Source: Viscum album
Taxonomy: Eukaryota; Streptophyta; Magnoliopsida; Santalales; Viscaceae
Assembly: GCA_963277665.1 (NCBI GenBank)
Contig: CAUJRU010000137.1
Span: forward strand, 1,240,001 to 1,304,000
Reading direction: 5' to 3'
DNA: 64,000 nt
In this document: positions 11,015 to 23,018 of the stretch, one piece after another
Layout of the letters: the number at the start of each line of letters is the position of its first letter
How positions within the stretch are numbered: position 1 is the stretch's first letter
Notes under the pieces: model-generated
What the model saw: only the letters and a program-made list of their open reading frames with translations
What the model was told of the DNA's origin: nothing
The model's database searches: none
Position numbers and translations under genes: made by a program

Positions 11015-13914
11015 TTAAAAAAATCTTTCAACTTAGTAGGTTTGATACAATAAGAGTGTATAGAAATAATATGTGTACCTAAAACTAGATCAAGGGAGAA
11101 ATCTACCTCTATTTCTAGAGAAATTCAAAATAAGTCATCAAAAACACATTAGGTAAATTCTGAAGTTCCATGGGATGATCATCCTGGAAAGATAAATCCT
11201 TGGGATGAAAAGCATCAATAAAAAAACATATTATTAATCTCTATAAAAGATGGTCCTTTATGACTCGACCTCATATCCCACTCTCCATAAAACACCTGAG
11301 AGTTCTCATCAACAACAAAGAGAAAAAATACATTGATGATAACAATTGATCTCATCTCGGTGAGAAAACCGTCCAATTAATCTTGATGATAACATCAAAA
11401 ATATATAGATCAATAAATAAGAATTCCAAGACAAACTAAACATTCATTATCAAAAGAGAACACTAACAAAACAAAAACCTTACTCCTTCCTCTCTCTATA
11501 ACATTGGACATGAGATCCATCAAAAGTATCAAATCATCCATAAAATTGGTATATATAAAATCTTTTGAGTCACCGATATCAAATAAAGAAGTTTCTATAG
11601 AAGATACTATAAAATTGTACCTCTCACAATTGTAAGACCCACATTATCTTCCTTCATTAGCTCCATATATGAAGAAAACTACATTACTCCTAAGGCCTAT
11701 GGAAATATCCCTATAGACCATGAAGATTATTAGTTTTATGTAGAGATCATTAGGTATGATGATCTCTAAACATATCACTGTGAAGATAGAGCCTAGTAGA
11801 ATATATAAAGATGAACTTAGTAACCACATGCACTAGAAGTCTTATGAGGTTTGGGGGAAATACTTTCATGTTTTCCCAATCTTTATTGGATGGTAACTGG
11901 TCAAGGGTTCACTGCAATCCATTTCTGATGGAGTAGAAATATCCCACTATTTAGATCTATTCCAAAACCTTTATAATTATTGTGTGAGTTCCTATTCTTC
12001 CCAAGTGAGACATTGAATGTTCCACTTGGGGGGGGGAAGGGAAACCCAAACTAGCACAACATTCCTGATAAATAAATATATTCCATCATATCTGTGTCAA
12101 ACATTTTAGCATAGGTGGTGAGATTCATCATATACACCCATTATTGGATATTATGTAGAAAAAATTATAGTTATTTACATGACTTTATCTTATCATTAAT
12201 CACCACATATGGAGAGAAATTAACCAACTCTACTAAACTATTGGTGTACTCTGTTAGCAAACAATATCCAATATAAAAGGAATGGAACTCTATATACTTA
12301 CCCATCATTAAATATTATAGGTAGGGAAACTAAAAGAATACGACCATGAATTATTTCCAGTATAAGCCCATGTGTCAATTTTCCTAAACCAAAGTGTCTC
12401 AACTCTTATTTTGAGGACCCCTAGCTTAAATGTCATTTACTTCACCATTACAAATTCAGGTTCCTCCAAGAAGTCAAATACCTAGTTTACTTTTATAGTG
12501 GTTCCTATACCTCCTGAGGCTGTTTAATAATATTAGAAGATAGGGGCTTCTAGTTTAGGGACTCTTCACTCGATCCTTATCTCCTATAGCTCCTGGTTTC
12601 ACATAATTATCTTGTTTCTAAATAGATATAACATTTTTATCCATGATATAAAATACCAACACAATAACATCTGTGATGTTTTGATCAATATTAGGATTTC
12701 CTTAGGGAGAATTTCCCACCACACCCTCCCAAGAATTTAGTATAATATTTATTATGGTAATGATTTTATAAAAAAAATAGAAGGAGGCTACAAGATAAGG
12801 AAACAATCTCATTTTACACTAAAATAATATAATCATAAAATCATTTCTAGGTTCAAATACAATATCTCATGGTGAATTAAGGATCATTAAGATAATATCT
12901 AGCCATACACTCACCCATAACATTCCCCTTATGTCATGAAAATATTATATCTTACTTACCAGACATTCAAAAATAATAAAATTTGAGGATAGATCTCCTA
13001 TAATACCAAATTTTCATGACTCAACTGGGAAAACCATAAAACTAGGCTCCAAACCAGACTGTGATAAGACCTGAAGGGCATTCCTAATCCCCACGAGCGG
13101 AAGAATAGCACATATGAATCCAATAATAACCATATGGAATGATTTTCCCAACCTAAAATAAATAAGATGGAATATATAAATATAAGATAATAAAAAATTA
13201 AATATGTTATAACCATCTTTCCTCTTGTTCTCATACATTCCTCTAAATCCATAATACAATGAGTACTCTTTACCTATCCCATTGTCACATGATATTTTAT
13301 TCTCATATAATGAGAATTCTTGGAATATTAATTTTCTTCAAAATATTGGCTTAAGACCATAAATGATATAACCCTTCTTAATCTTTGCATCTTGTGCATC
13401 TATGAGGTTCACATTCCTTATAATAAGTTTTATTCGTAAACAATGGAATACACTTTATTAGCTCATAAACTAAAAATATATAATTCCAAGTATGTTATAT
13501 CCTATAACATAAATTTATGAATTGTAAAACTAAGAATCATAAACCATGGCTACTTTGGGATGTATCTACTTTTAAATCTTTCATAATGGTAGGTAATTAA
13601 AATTTGTATTATCCAAAGCATATCCCTCAGGAGCATCAAACTAGGTACATAGTAGGGCCTACTTTCATATACCAGGTTACCCTATGTAAGGCCCATAAAA
13701 CCTTTTCTGAGTTATTAATCCTAGTTATAATTGATCTAGGACCACCCCCACATGTAGTATCCAAAAAAGTTATGTATTCTAGGAATACCCACATAATATA
13801 TACCTTACCAAAATTATAGGACATTATTTTATAATTATCCTCAAATTATATCTTAAGGTTATGTTCCCTAATCGATGTTTTCTAAATCAAGTTTCTAAGG
13901 TTTTTGTTAAACAT
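11015..13914 (-). pseudogene. Gag and protease-region remnant of element F
   Basis: No long frame survives. The assignment rests on position, just downstream of LTR and primer site on the minus strand, and on clear DNA similarity to 61385-64000, which runs directly into a recognisable RT. A good anchor is 12061-12220 against 62441-62600. The minus-strand frames 12998-13259 and 11644-11829 have no recognisable motif. A run of nine G lies near 12028-12036. Confidence 0.6.
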
Positions 13915-13927
13915 CCATTGATACCAA
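13915..13927 (-). other. Primer binding site of element F, initiator-Met type
   Basis: On the minus strand it reads TTGGTATCAATGG, one base after the LTR end (GAGTTACA). This fits the TGGTATCAGAGC-type site for initiator tRNA-Met used by most plant Gypsy and Copia elements. Confidence 0.75.
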
Positions 13928-15379
13928 CTGTAACTCCCCAACCCTAGAAAACCAAATATAGTTCATTACTTTATTACATTACCATGATTGCAAGGAATAA
14001 AATCTTGAAGAACCGATCAGTTTAGTAGTCTTGGAGAAAATATTACACACAAGATACCCATAATACATTGGGGAAAATAAAATATAACCTGATACACAAT
14101 TAAATTAAATAAACCACATCCTTGAATTATTATTCAAATTTTTCTTCTTTATAACATGGGGTAAGGAAAAATAATAAGGGTGGGATCAAATGATCAGTAA
14201 GTGTAAGTAAAAAAAATCATTATTGAATCAGTAAATATGTAATGTTATATAATTGAACACGCATTCCATTAAAATTACTAGATAATGAAATATCAATATA
14301 GAAAGGCAAGAAACTAAAATACATGCCACTTAAATAATAAAACTGAGAATAAAATATATCCATAGGTATGTCTATGAAAAATCTCATGGAAAATAATAAT
14401 AACTGAGTTATAAATAAATTAAATCTTAATTATTGAATTCCTTGTTTCCTTGGTACATAGATCCATTAGTGTCAAGACCTTTCGCATGAAGGGTTAGAAC
14501 ATACTGGTTACAAACTGATTCAGTTTGTCCAACTTTAACTCTAATTTCATGACCATTCAATTGATATTTTATATCATACTAGATACAAACACTAAAGGTT
14601 TTTCCAACCTAATTTCATCCCATGAGAAAACCACTACATCAAGGGGCTTTCATTAACTAGTCCCCAACCCATGTCTTACCTATCCAAAGCATTCCTTAAA
14701 TAAAATAATTTATTTAATTAATAAAAAAATTCCTTATCTTATATCCATATTTAATAAATTATATGGATCTATCAATAATACCTTATAGGAGGATAATTAA
14801 CAATAGGGGTTTTAGACATTAAAACATTCTAGAGGAAAAATAATATTTAAACATTCTAAAGTGTCCCATACCACTTCGAAACATTTAAATAATAATTTCC
14901 CATGAATTAAATAAATCTTATAATATCATGAAAATAATGAGATCCATGATATAACATGTCAATTTTTAGTATATAAAATATATAAAAGTGAATTAGTTCA
15001 TAACAAAAATAAGTCTCAATGCAATGTAAATTGAGATGAAATATTTTACTAGAACCTTCCTTTTGTTGTGGGGTATTTACCCTCCTGTATAGTGGTTTAA
15101 AATGTGTTAATAACTTATTCCGAAACAATAATCATGCTTATAATATCGTATATTTAATACTTATACTATTTTATTACTTTTTTGTTTACACTCTTTCATT
15201 ATTTTAACAATTGTGGGTGTTAATTTCCTCGTTTTCTCAAGTTTGTTTTGACTTCTAATTTGTTGTTACTATTACATAGAAAATTATTTCATAATATAAA
15301 TAAATTAAAACATGATTTAATTATCATATATATTAATTAGATGTTCATTTAGGATAATCAATAAAGTTTGGAGATAGAA

Positions 15380-15860
15380 ATTAAATTCACCGTTCATGGA
15401 GAAGGTAGGCCATACATACGCATGAATGTTACTTTCATTTATTTGTTTTAACAAAGAATTGAAAGTAAATGATATATTTATATTATAATTCTAGTGTCGT
15501 ATCTCTGATATATATGTTACATAGGTTTATTAATAACATTCTTTATACATTCCATTTAAGGCATTAATAAGTCACATCGCTTTGAGGGGGCGGTAGTCCA
15601 CACTTCCCCAAAGGAAATTATTATATTTACACAAGATAGAAAGAATGAAGGTATATTCTAAATAAATATTACAGAATCATAAATAAATTATAAATATCAT
15701 ATATATCATACATAAATAGATTTTCCATAATAATTGCCACCATAAGAGGTGGTAAAAGGAAAATGAACAATCATTGTTTCATGAAGCAATAGTTCACCGT
15801 ACACAGAAATTGTATGTTACTTACCCATTAGATGGATGTGTATGTAAGTGTGGGTAAAAA
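15380..15860 (-). repeat. Three ~200-bp tandem units in the F LTR
   Basis: Related words recur near 15390 ('ttcaccgttcatggagaaggta'-like), 15580 ('gcggtagtccacac') and 15789 ('ttcaccgtacacagaaattgta'-like). The solo LTR of the same family has equivalents near 53072, 53275 and 53490 with the same spacing. They lie just downstream of the TATA box in the sense of the element. Confidence 0.5.
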
Positions 15861-16147
15861 AATTATGAGAAAAAACATACCATTATATTTATTATAATTT
15901 TTTTGATACAAGTATTAAATAATAAAATTTTTGGGGGTGGAGAATGGAAATAAAACTAAATAGCTTAAGGAAATATGTCACTTATCAATCGGGAAACTCC
16001 TTTTGGAATGCACTAAAGGGATTACTTATATTTATTTATTCAAAAGAGTAGGATTTTAGGATTAGGGTATGGATTATGGTGAGATAATAGGGTAGATCTT
16101 TTTCAAAAAAAAATCTGTATATGTGTGATGAAGTGGTAGAGTGCTTG

Positions 16148-16158
16148 CCTTTTTATAG
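16148..16158 (-). promoter_or_regulatory. LTR TATA box of element F
   Basis: The minus strand reads CTATAAAAAGG about 1745 bp from the LTR 5' end. The solo LTR 51455-55522 has TTATAAAAGGG about 1752 bp from its 5' end. Matched position in two diverged copies supports it as the U3 promoter. Confidence 0.6.
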
Positions 16159-17989
16159 TGGAGGGGGAGTGACACTCTTGTAAATACCAAAAGGATTTCA
16201 TTAATGGGTGGTATACCTTACCAAATGTGCCTAAAAAATATAAAAATAATTTATTAAAGGATATTAATGGTTTATAAAAACCTCCAACACACAAAAATAA
16301 GTTTATTTTTATAAATTGGTTCTATAACTTCTATGTTTCCCCAATTTTATCATTTTGGATTTTATTAAGGAAACTAGTTTTCTAACCTATGTAATTTAAT
16401 ATTTAAGACTAAATTAAAGTTTTATTTATTAGAAAATATATATTCACTTAATTATTAATATTATATATAATTTATAAAATAAAATACCTTATTTTTTGGA
16501 AGTTAAATTTAAAACAAGTTCATGTGATGTGGAAAAAAAACTACTGAAACATGGACAATGCTAATAAGGTTTTTACAATCTATGGGTCAATATGTTAAAT
16601 ATATAAAATAAATTGGTCAATTAATAGAACATATATAATATATATTAACACTTAAGAGTCAATTTTAGGAATATATAATTTTTATTATTTTTAAATCATT
16701 TAATAAAATATCATTTTCTGTAAAATAACTATAATGTCAATTTTGATATTATTTATTTATTTTTAATTTTAAATTGACAAAACAATATTTTAATTAAAAT
16801 ATATTAAGTTTAAATATGTGTAACATTATATATTCTTATAAAAAATAATTAAATACATTAATTAAATAAATTTACTTCATTTTTAATATTTATAGTATCA
16901 TTTATTTTAGTTAATTACTAATTAAATAATCATTATGTTGGCATATCTTAAGAACTTTAAGTAACTAAATCATCTATAAAAATTATTGATAAATAATTAT
17001 GATAAATATAACTAATTTATCTTTCAAAAATGATATGTATAACCAAAAATATTATGTTTTTTACATATCTCAATGTTTTATAAATGTTAAATGTAAGAGA
17101 AGTTCCCCTTTTGTCATGTTCCTTACTTAAACTTTTATATGGGGAACTTCCATTTTCTAATATCCACATAACCAATAAAATTAGAACCAATATGGTATAT
17201 GGTAGAATTATTTACATAAAATGGACTTTGAAAATTTTTATATGTCATTTTGGTCCTCAAGATTAAGTTTTAGTCACTTATTAAGCTTAATTATACCATA
17301 ATCACAGTAATTAATTTTAATCACTTTCACTGATATTTTTTTTTATCAAAAATTAAGTTGATTTTATTGAAACAAAAATATCATACTAATTACAACTATG
17401 AGTTTCCTTTTCTGAAAATTCAAATCACTAAAGTGGGAAAATTGAGTTTAACACTAATCCTCTAGGCATGGCCAGAAAGATGGTTTTTAAAGTTAAAACA
17501 TTCAAAATTTTAATAAGTGTTTATATAAAATTTCAATATTAAAATGATTCCAGTGAAATAAATTTTATTAATATATTTAAAATTGATCTAGTTTGACCTT
17601 ATGAACCAATTCAAAATATAATTTAACACTAATAATTATTTAAACGAAAATAAATATTTTAAATAAAACAAAGTATTTTTACTATTCATCAAAAAAATGA
17701 AACTTCTCAGAAAAATATAAAAAATTCACCCTATGCTAATTTAAAAATAATGAATCCAAATATTATGTTTAATTTGACAAATAAAATTTATAAAATTTAT
17801 TTTTAAAATAGTTACATGATTAAAAGGAACTAAAACTCAGTTTTTCGTTTATCATAACTAACTTAGTGTTGTGGGTAGAGTAAGCTTATATTGGTGTGGT
17901 ATATAAGAATTATAGAAAGTAAATTTATTTTAATTTAAATTTAATAATATTTTAATGTCTTGGGTAGTTATATCCTTTAACTACTACTT

Positions 17990-19534
17990 CATTCATAGAA
18001 GCTTAGTCAATTCCTCAATTACTCATATATATCTCACTTATTCCATTATTAGGGATGTTCTCGCCTATTTTTAACTCAATTGGATTAAAAATTTACTTCT
18101 AATGAAGACTTCATCACCATTTTTGGAATTTGTTTCCACCATAATTCCATACCTATCTATATTAGAAAATTTTGACAATTCATGATCCTTTCTTGCGTTA
18201 AATAATAAGTAAAAATTGTGAGTACCTTGGATATACCTCATGGTCTATTTCATTACTACATGATTTTCCTCCTTTGGATTAATTTGTATGTGGGGTGTGT
18301 AACGTATAAAAAAATAGTATCTGGTTGAGTTGAAATAAAATATAAAAATATTTTAATTATAATCTTATATAAGGTAGGATTCATATATTTCCCATCATCA
18401 CACTTCCCATGATTGTTTCAAACCATAATTAGAGTTTAAATTGGATTAGAATATTATATATAAAACTTCTTCACCATCTTTCTCACATACATATTAATGG
18501 ATATAATAATGTATTTCACTATTTGAACAACTCATTGCCCTAAACAATATGTGAGTTTACCAATCAAGGACATCTCAAATTCTAATCTCATGAGATTAGA
18601 AAACACCACCATAAATTTCCATCTCTTCCCAAACAATATGATATCATCCAAATCAACAAGCACCGTAATATATTATTTTATTGATGGATTTATATAGATA
18701 TAATGATAAAAAAATAACCCTTTTGAATTCTAGTTTATTTAATTATTAGTCTAGTTGATCATATCATTATTATGGAGATTATTTTAGACTGTATGAGGTA
18801 TTTTTAACCTATAAATTTTAGTTTCGTCATTAGAAATTAATTGGCCATATAACTATCCAATATAAAACTCCTCTTTGAGAACATAATTCAAGAACATTTT
18901 TTATATCCACTTGATAAATCTTAAATACTTTTCAAATTTCCATGGATTAGAAGAGCCTACTCAACTCATGTTGATCCACAGGTGAAAAAGTTTCTTCAAT
19001 ATGAACACCTTCAGTTTGGGTATATCATTTATACACCAGATGTTATATATTTTGGATAAAATTTCCACGATCATTGAATTTGTTTCTAAATTTCCACTTT
19101 TTTTAATACATTTTGATTTTGATGCTTCTCTAGAAGTTCCCAAGGTTTATTATTATCAATTTGATATTTTTCCTCTTTCATGGCTCTAACCCATGACTCA
19201 TTTTTTCACTTTTTAAAATAATATTGGGTCTATCCTCAAAAATAGTGTAGCATTCACTACATTCATCACCCCTCATGTATATCTTGGTTAAGATCTATAT
19301 CAAATTATATTTGATAAATAAATATCCAATATCCTATTTATCCTTTAATGTGTAGATTAACTCTCTTTAGTAATGTTCTTCTACATTGATTTATCCTCAT
19401 AACATTTTTTATTTGGGTAACCTTCTATGAATTAATAATGTATTCCAAATACATCATGTTATTTACATAAATCATTAATTCTTTATCTTTTAGTGTTATT
19501 TACATATTATCCTCAATGAGTTTTAAATAACTAC
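17990..19534 (-). pseudogene. pol: Copia reverse transcriptase and RNase H, broken
   Basis: Minus-strand translation shows, in order, 'YTQTEGVHIEETFSPV' (18965-19030, the family 'GYAQ..G.DY.ETFAPV' block); 'VLVDLDDIILFG' (18628-18663), the catalytic block with the usual Y-V-D-D read as D-L-D-D; and 'EFEMSLIGKLTYCLG' (18537-18585). A degraded RNase H stretch including 'STQPD' and 'NPKE'-like words follows at 18000-18420. Multiple frame changes and stops occur. The enzyme would copy element RNA in the cytoplasmic particle; here it is dead. Confidence 0.8.
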
Positions 19535-20145
19535 TATAAATACCTTGAAATTTCAAGGAATTCGTTTTTTAAATACTTTGTAATTTTACGAGTCTATGGC
19601 TTCTGACGGCACTTGATTCTGAGGCCCGGTGTGCCCAGAATCAATTTTCTGAAGTTTAGCTCAAGTACGTTCACTGAACGAACGAGAGGGTTTTTCTATA
19701 TTTTGAACCGGTACTCAGAATTAAAATCTGATGGCACTGATGAACTCGCAATGCCGGTAATTTCTTAACGGGATCCTTACCGTAGTTTCATTTGCGCAGG
19801 AGGAGAAGTTAATTTTTGGGGGTTTATTTAAGAAGTAAATAAAAACAATTGTCCGAACAATTTTTTTTATTTCATAAGGAGGTTTTTCCCTCGCATGCGT
19901 AGTTAAGGGTGGGTCCCATAGCCACTTAACTACCCAAGTGTGGATGTTAGAGAGGTGGGGCCCACATGAGTCCCACTATTTAATTTCCACTAATCTCATT
20001 TAGAACCCCCCATTAATTGGAAAAACCCCCATTTAACTGCCAATGCGTTTAATAATGGGGAACCTTCTCTCTCCCTTCTTAAATTAATTTTCATCACATT
20101 TTATTTAATGTGGTGATTTAATTTGGGAGAGTTACTTTGCGTGTG

Positions 20146-20180
20146 TAATAAAATAATAGGAGGAACCTATTATTTTATTA
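20146..20180. repeat. Perfect 15-bp inverted repeat, 5-nt loop (5' LTR)
   Basis: TAATAAAATAATAGG (20146-20160), loop AGGAA, then its exact reverse complement (20166-20180). The same structure, also perfect, lies at 28185-28219 in the 3' LTR although the LTRs have otherwise diverged. Confidence 0.85.
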
Positions 20181-20539
20181 AGGAGGAGAGATTCATTGTG
20201 CGAGGAAGAACGGGAGAACCCTTGAGGTCTTGGAAGAACGCCGGCCTCCGACGAAGAACAACGAAGAACGCTGGTTCCTCGAAGATCAACGACACGCCAC
20301 CCTTTCTCTTCTCTGCGACTAGAGAGGGGATGTCGCTTGCTCCTCGGCGCGCTCTGATGACGTCTACACTCCTATTCCCCGCGACGCCCTCTACCACGAC
20401 GCCGACATCCGACATCAACTATTGGGGTGGGGGAATTTGTACATATTTCATTATGTGATTTATACCCTCGGCATGGCGTGTAATTGTTTGGTGATGTTTA
20501 GAACCACTAACGCGGTGGGTGCGGACTAACGAACAAGTC

Positions 20540-21110
20540 CGAACCAACCGATGCTTTATTCTTGATGTGTGGAATAATTGGAGATGACGAAGTAGAACTG
20601 AAATGGCGATTGGAGGCCTTCACAGTGATGTACGGGTCCCGAGGTGACTGTAGGAACAGACGGGAGAAAAATCGGACCATCGGAATGACTCTGATGGCCG
20701 GCGGAAGTCTCCGGCAGCACGGGACGCCGGCGCGGCGGCGCCAGCGGCCGGAGGCAGCGGTGCCCCGGCGCGCCGCACGCAGGAGCCCGCCGCGGATGAA
20801 GCTGCGGCAGCAAGGAATTGGATCACGCAGCCATGCGGTATCCAGGGGAGACGCGGCGTCGGGCGCCGCGTCCGCGGAACACAAAGGGGGACCGCGTCCC
20901 CCCCCCCCCTTACTCGGCTCGCTGGCCGAGCCAGGGCACCCCCCGGCCGGGCCGGGGCGGGTCGTGCGGACTGGGCCGGGCCACACCCAACCGGACTGGT
21001 CTGTTCCCTACTGGGCCGGACCCAGACCCGAGTCAGGTCACCCCAGTTCGGGCCGACCCAGGGGGGTTGGGTCAGGTCGGACCGGGCCTAGACCCCCCAC
21101 TTCGGACTGT
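20540..21110 (+). other. GC-rich, CpG-dense island in the LTR with C run and G-rich tract
   Basis: A sharp composition change within an AT-rich window. It contains a run of 12 C at 20898-20909 and a G-rich tract at 20949-20980 (GGG, GGGG, GGG, GGG, GGG) that could form a quadruplex. The counterpart is 28600-29080, with 13 C at 28916-28928 and GGGG-T-GGGG...GGG-CC-GGG at 28972-28998. Frames of 100-200 codons appear here on both strands, but none is conserved between LTRs or shows a domain. Confidence 0.7.
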
Positions 21111-21122
21111 TTTTGGTCTTTT

Positions 21123-21500
21123 TCCCATAACATGAGCTACGGACCTCCAATCGACGCACCGTCAGTTGAGTAGGAATCCTTGGATCGAGTTGGTCGTTTC
21201 GGTATATTACACTCGAGGTTTCGAGAAAGTTTTGGTACGGCCGGGTTGGTTCGAACTCAAAACCAACCAGACTCTTGGAGCGGAAACGCTTATATCTTAC
21301 GGAACGGACATCCGATTGGCGTGCCGTCAATTGTGTTGGAATCCTTTTGTTGGGACGGTCTATTTGGATTACTCTTCTTGAGGTTTGGATGCATCTGGAG
21401 TATGGTCGGGTTGGTTTAGCTTAAAAACCAACCAGGCCCCTAGGACGGAAAAGCCAATAACTCTCAGACCGGGCGTTTGATTGATGCAATGTCTGTCGTG
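21123..21500 (+). repeat. Two to three ~160-bp tandem units, each with an 8-bp hairpin
   Basis: Units start at 'gagctacggacctccaatcgacg' (about 21133), 'cttacggaacggacatccgattgg' (about 21296) and a partial 'ctctcagaccgggcg' (about 21462). The first two each carry GGTTGGTT, a 9-nt loop and AACCAACC (near 21244-21269 and 21409-21439). The same units and hairpins recur at 29110-29480 in the 3' LTR. Confidence 0.7.
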
Positions 21501-21660
21501 TTGGGTTTCTTTTGTCAAGACAGAACTCTGAGATGAATAAAATATGGACTTTGTTATATTTGATGTATCGAATCTTTTGATCGAGGAGCAGACCCACCCT
21601 GAATCGAGCATACTGTGTTTGGGAACCCTAGAGCTGGCTGCGACTGCGACGATGATGACT

Positions 21661-21921
21661 GCACTTGGATCCTCCGTGGGTTCGGCAGTGAGGACGACTG
21701 TACTTGGATCCTCTATGGGTTCGGCAATGACGATGACCATACTGAGATCCTATGTTGTTTCAACGGTGATGACTACTATTCTTGTATCTTATGTGGGGCT
21801 GGTAGTATGACCTCTGTACTTGTATCCTGAGTGGGTCTGGCAGAGTAGCTGGTCTTGTATCCTTTGTGGGTTCGACGGCTTAGCTGGTCTTGTATCCTAT
21901 ATGGTTCCAACAGCTTAGATG
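21661..21921 (+). repeat. Minisatellite, seven units of 35-39 bp
   Basis: Units begin near 21661, 21700, 21739, 21778, 21816, 21852 and 21887. Each has the core 'cttg(g/t)atcct..gtgggttcgg'. Unit length shortens from 39 to 35 along the array. The array is repeated in the 3' LTR at about 29633-29895. Confidence 0.8.
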
Positions 21922-22731
21922 AATCATTGGCTACATTTGATCATCACCATTTCCTTAGTAAGTGTATACATGTGTGAGATGAGTCTTGATTCTCAATCAA
22001 TATCATCAATGTGATTGACTTGCTTTCTTGTGTGGACTAGGTTGGGTTTTCTTGTGTGGACTGGGTTGTTCTTGGGCTCGTGAGTTGGAGCCGTTTTGTA
22101 ACCGATGACTTAGGTATATGTATGGGCATATACCTAAGTAGAGTCGATTGATACTTCGTGATTGTATCTTTCCTTTGTGGTTTATCCTTCGTGGATTCTG
22201 AGAGACCTTTGGGGGTCTCGGGGTCCCTATTGAGTATCGTATACTCACCCCTACATGGGCTATACCTGCACTACGTTGTGTTGGATGCAGACGACGGACA
22301 ACACTGATAGAGGTGGAGGCTTGGAGAGCTGGATGGTACTCGGAGGTGGACCATTTGCCGGGACGTACACGGAGTGGACGATCGGACCTGAGGAGCTGAG
22401 GAGACTATCTGTACCCACCCTTCAGGTGGGATTTCTGGAGGATGACTTGGTGTTGCTGTTTTAATTACTGTTGTTGTACTTTACTTTCAGTTGTACTGTA
22501 CTTTTAGTTGGGTTTGTATACTGGCCCATTTACTTTTCAGCACTTACCTTGTACCTGGTTTTACTTAGTGCTTACTTCACTTGCGTACTCTGTTGTGTAT
22601 GTTACTTCATAAAGGAAATGTCTTCCCTTCTTTTGGGATTTACACCTTTGGTTCTAGTCGCCAGCCCTGGTCTATGGAAGGCGGGCTTGGGTTAGTCACA
22701 GCACGGGCCCCGAGGACGGGTCGTGACAAAT

Positions 22732-22744
22732 TGGTATCAAAGGA
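22732..22744 (+). other. Primer binding site, initiator-Met type (Tekay element)
   Basis: TGGTATCAAAGGA begins three bases after the LTR end. It matches the initiator tRNA-Met site TGGTATCAGAGC apart from its last part. Confidence 0.8.
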
Positions 22745-22986
22745 GTCGGTTCTACCACAGAACTCAGGACTCTGATAATTTCTTCTCTGTGAAGCAATAG
22801 TTTTAAGAGTATTGAGTGTGTTTTTCAGTCAAGAAAGTCCAGTGTTGGTGCGGTGGCCGACGTATCCATACACCAGGACCCTGACCTCTGATTTTCGACT
22901 CAGTGCATGAAAATACTGATTGCGTGTGTTTTTCCTTTCAAAAGTTTTCTTTGTGATTACTTTGTGTCATCTCACCAGGTATACTG

Positions 22987-23017
22987 TACTAACTGTGGTG
23001 CACCTATTTCTTTTCAG
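22987..23017 (+). promoter_or_regulatory. Possible 3' splice acceptor before gag
   Basis: TACTAAC at 22987-22993, then a pyrimidine-rich tract ending TTTTCAG at 23011-23017, two bases before the gag ATG. It reads as a good branch point plus acceptor. No donor is assigned, and chance is possible. Confidence 0.25.
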
Positions 23018-23018
23018 G

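Larger units (their letters stand above)
11015..17903 (-). mobile_element. Truncated reverse-strand Ty3/Gypsy element F (5' LTR, PBS, gag/PR remnant)
   Basis: Reading the minus strand: an LTR (17903 to 13929), a primer site (13927-13915), then an eroded gag/PR body that stops at about 11015. The body is colinear with 61385-64000 (element G). The LTR is colinear with the solo LTR at 51455-55522. RT, RNase H, integrase and the 3' LTR are missing, so the left side was lost by deletion or rearrangement. Its right edge abuts Copia RNase H sequence, so it probably inserted into copia-1. Confidence 0.75.
13929..17903 (-). repeat. LTR of element F (about 3.97 kb)
   Basis: The left edge TGTAACTCCCC is fixed by the adjoining primer site. 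The right edge is inferred from 'tatattggtgtggtata', which matches the end 'atattggggtgttaaa' of the solo LTR at 55522. Shared anchors include 'aatataatttaacacta' (17610 / 55035) and 'attcatcaaaa' (17680 / 55105). A TATA box and three ~200-bp units lie inside. Very AT-rich, with no genuine ORF. Confidence 0.75.
19535..22728 (+). repeat. 5' LTR of the Tekay-type element (3194 bp)
   Basis: Colinear with 27577-30702 from end to end; ends GTGACA. In order it contains an AT stem-loop (19837-19872), a perfect 15-bp stem-loop (20146-20180), a GC-rich island with a C run and G-rich tract (20540-21110), ~160-bp tandem units with GGTTGGTT...AACCAACC hairpins (21123-21500), and a 35-39 bp minisatellite (21661-21921). 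Reading frames in the GC-rich part are by-products of composition. Confidence 0.93.

Noticed and set aside
11644..13259. Reverse frames of 60-84 codons as host genes
   Set aside because: They lie in the F element body, are broken in the paralogous G copy, and show no codon or domain signal.
20507..21173. Overlapping reading frames of up to 159 and 203 codons on both strands in the GC-rich part of the Tekay 5' LTR
   Set aside because: They arise from low stop-codon frequency in GC-rich DNA, have no domain, and are not kept in the matching 3' LTR.
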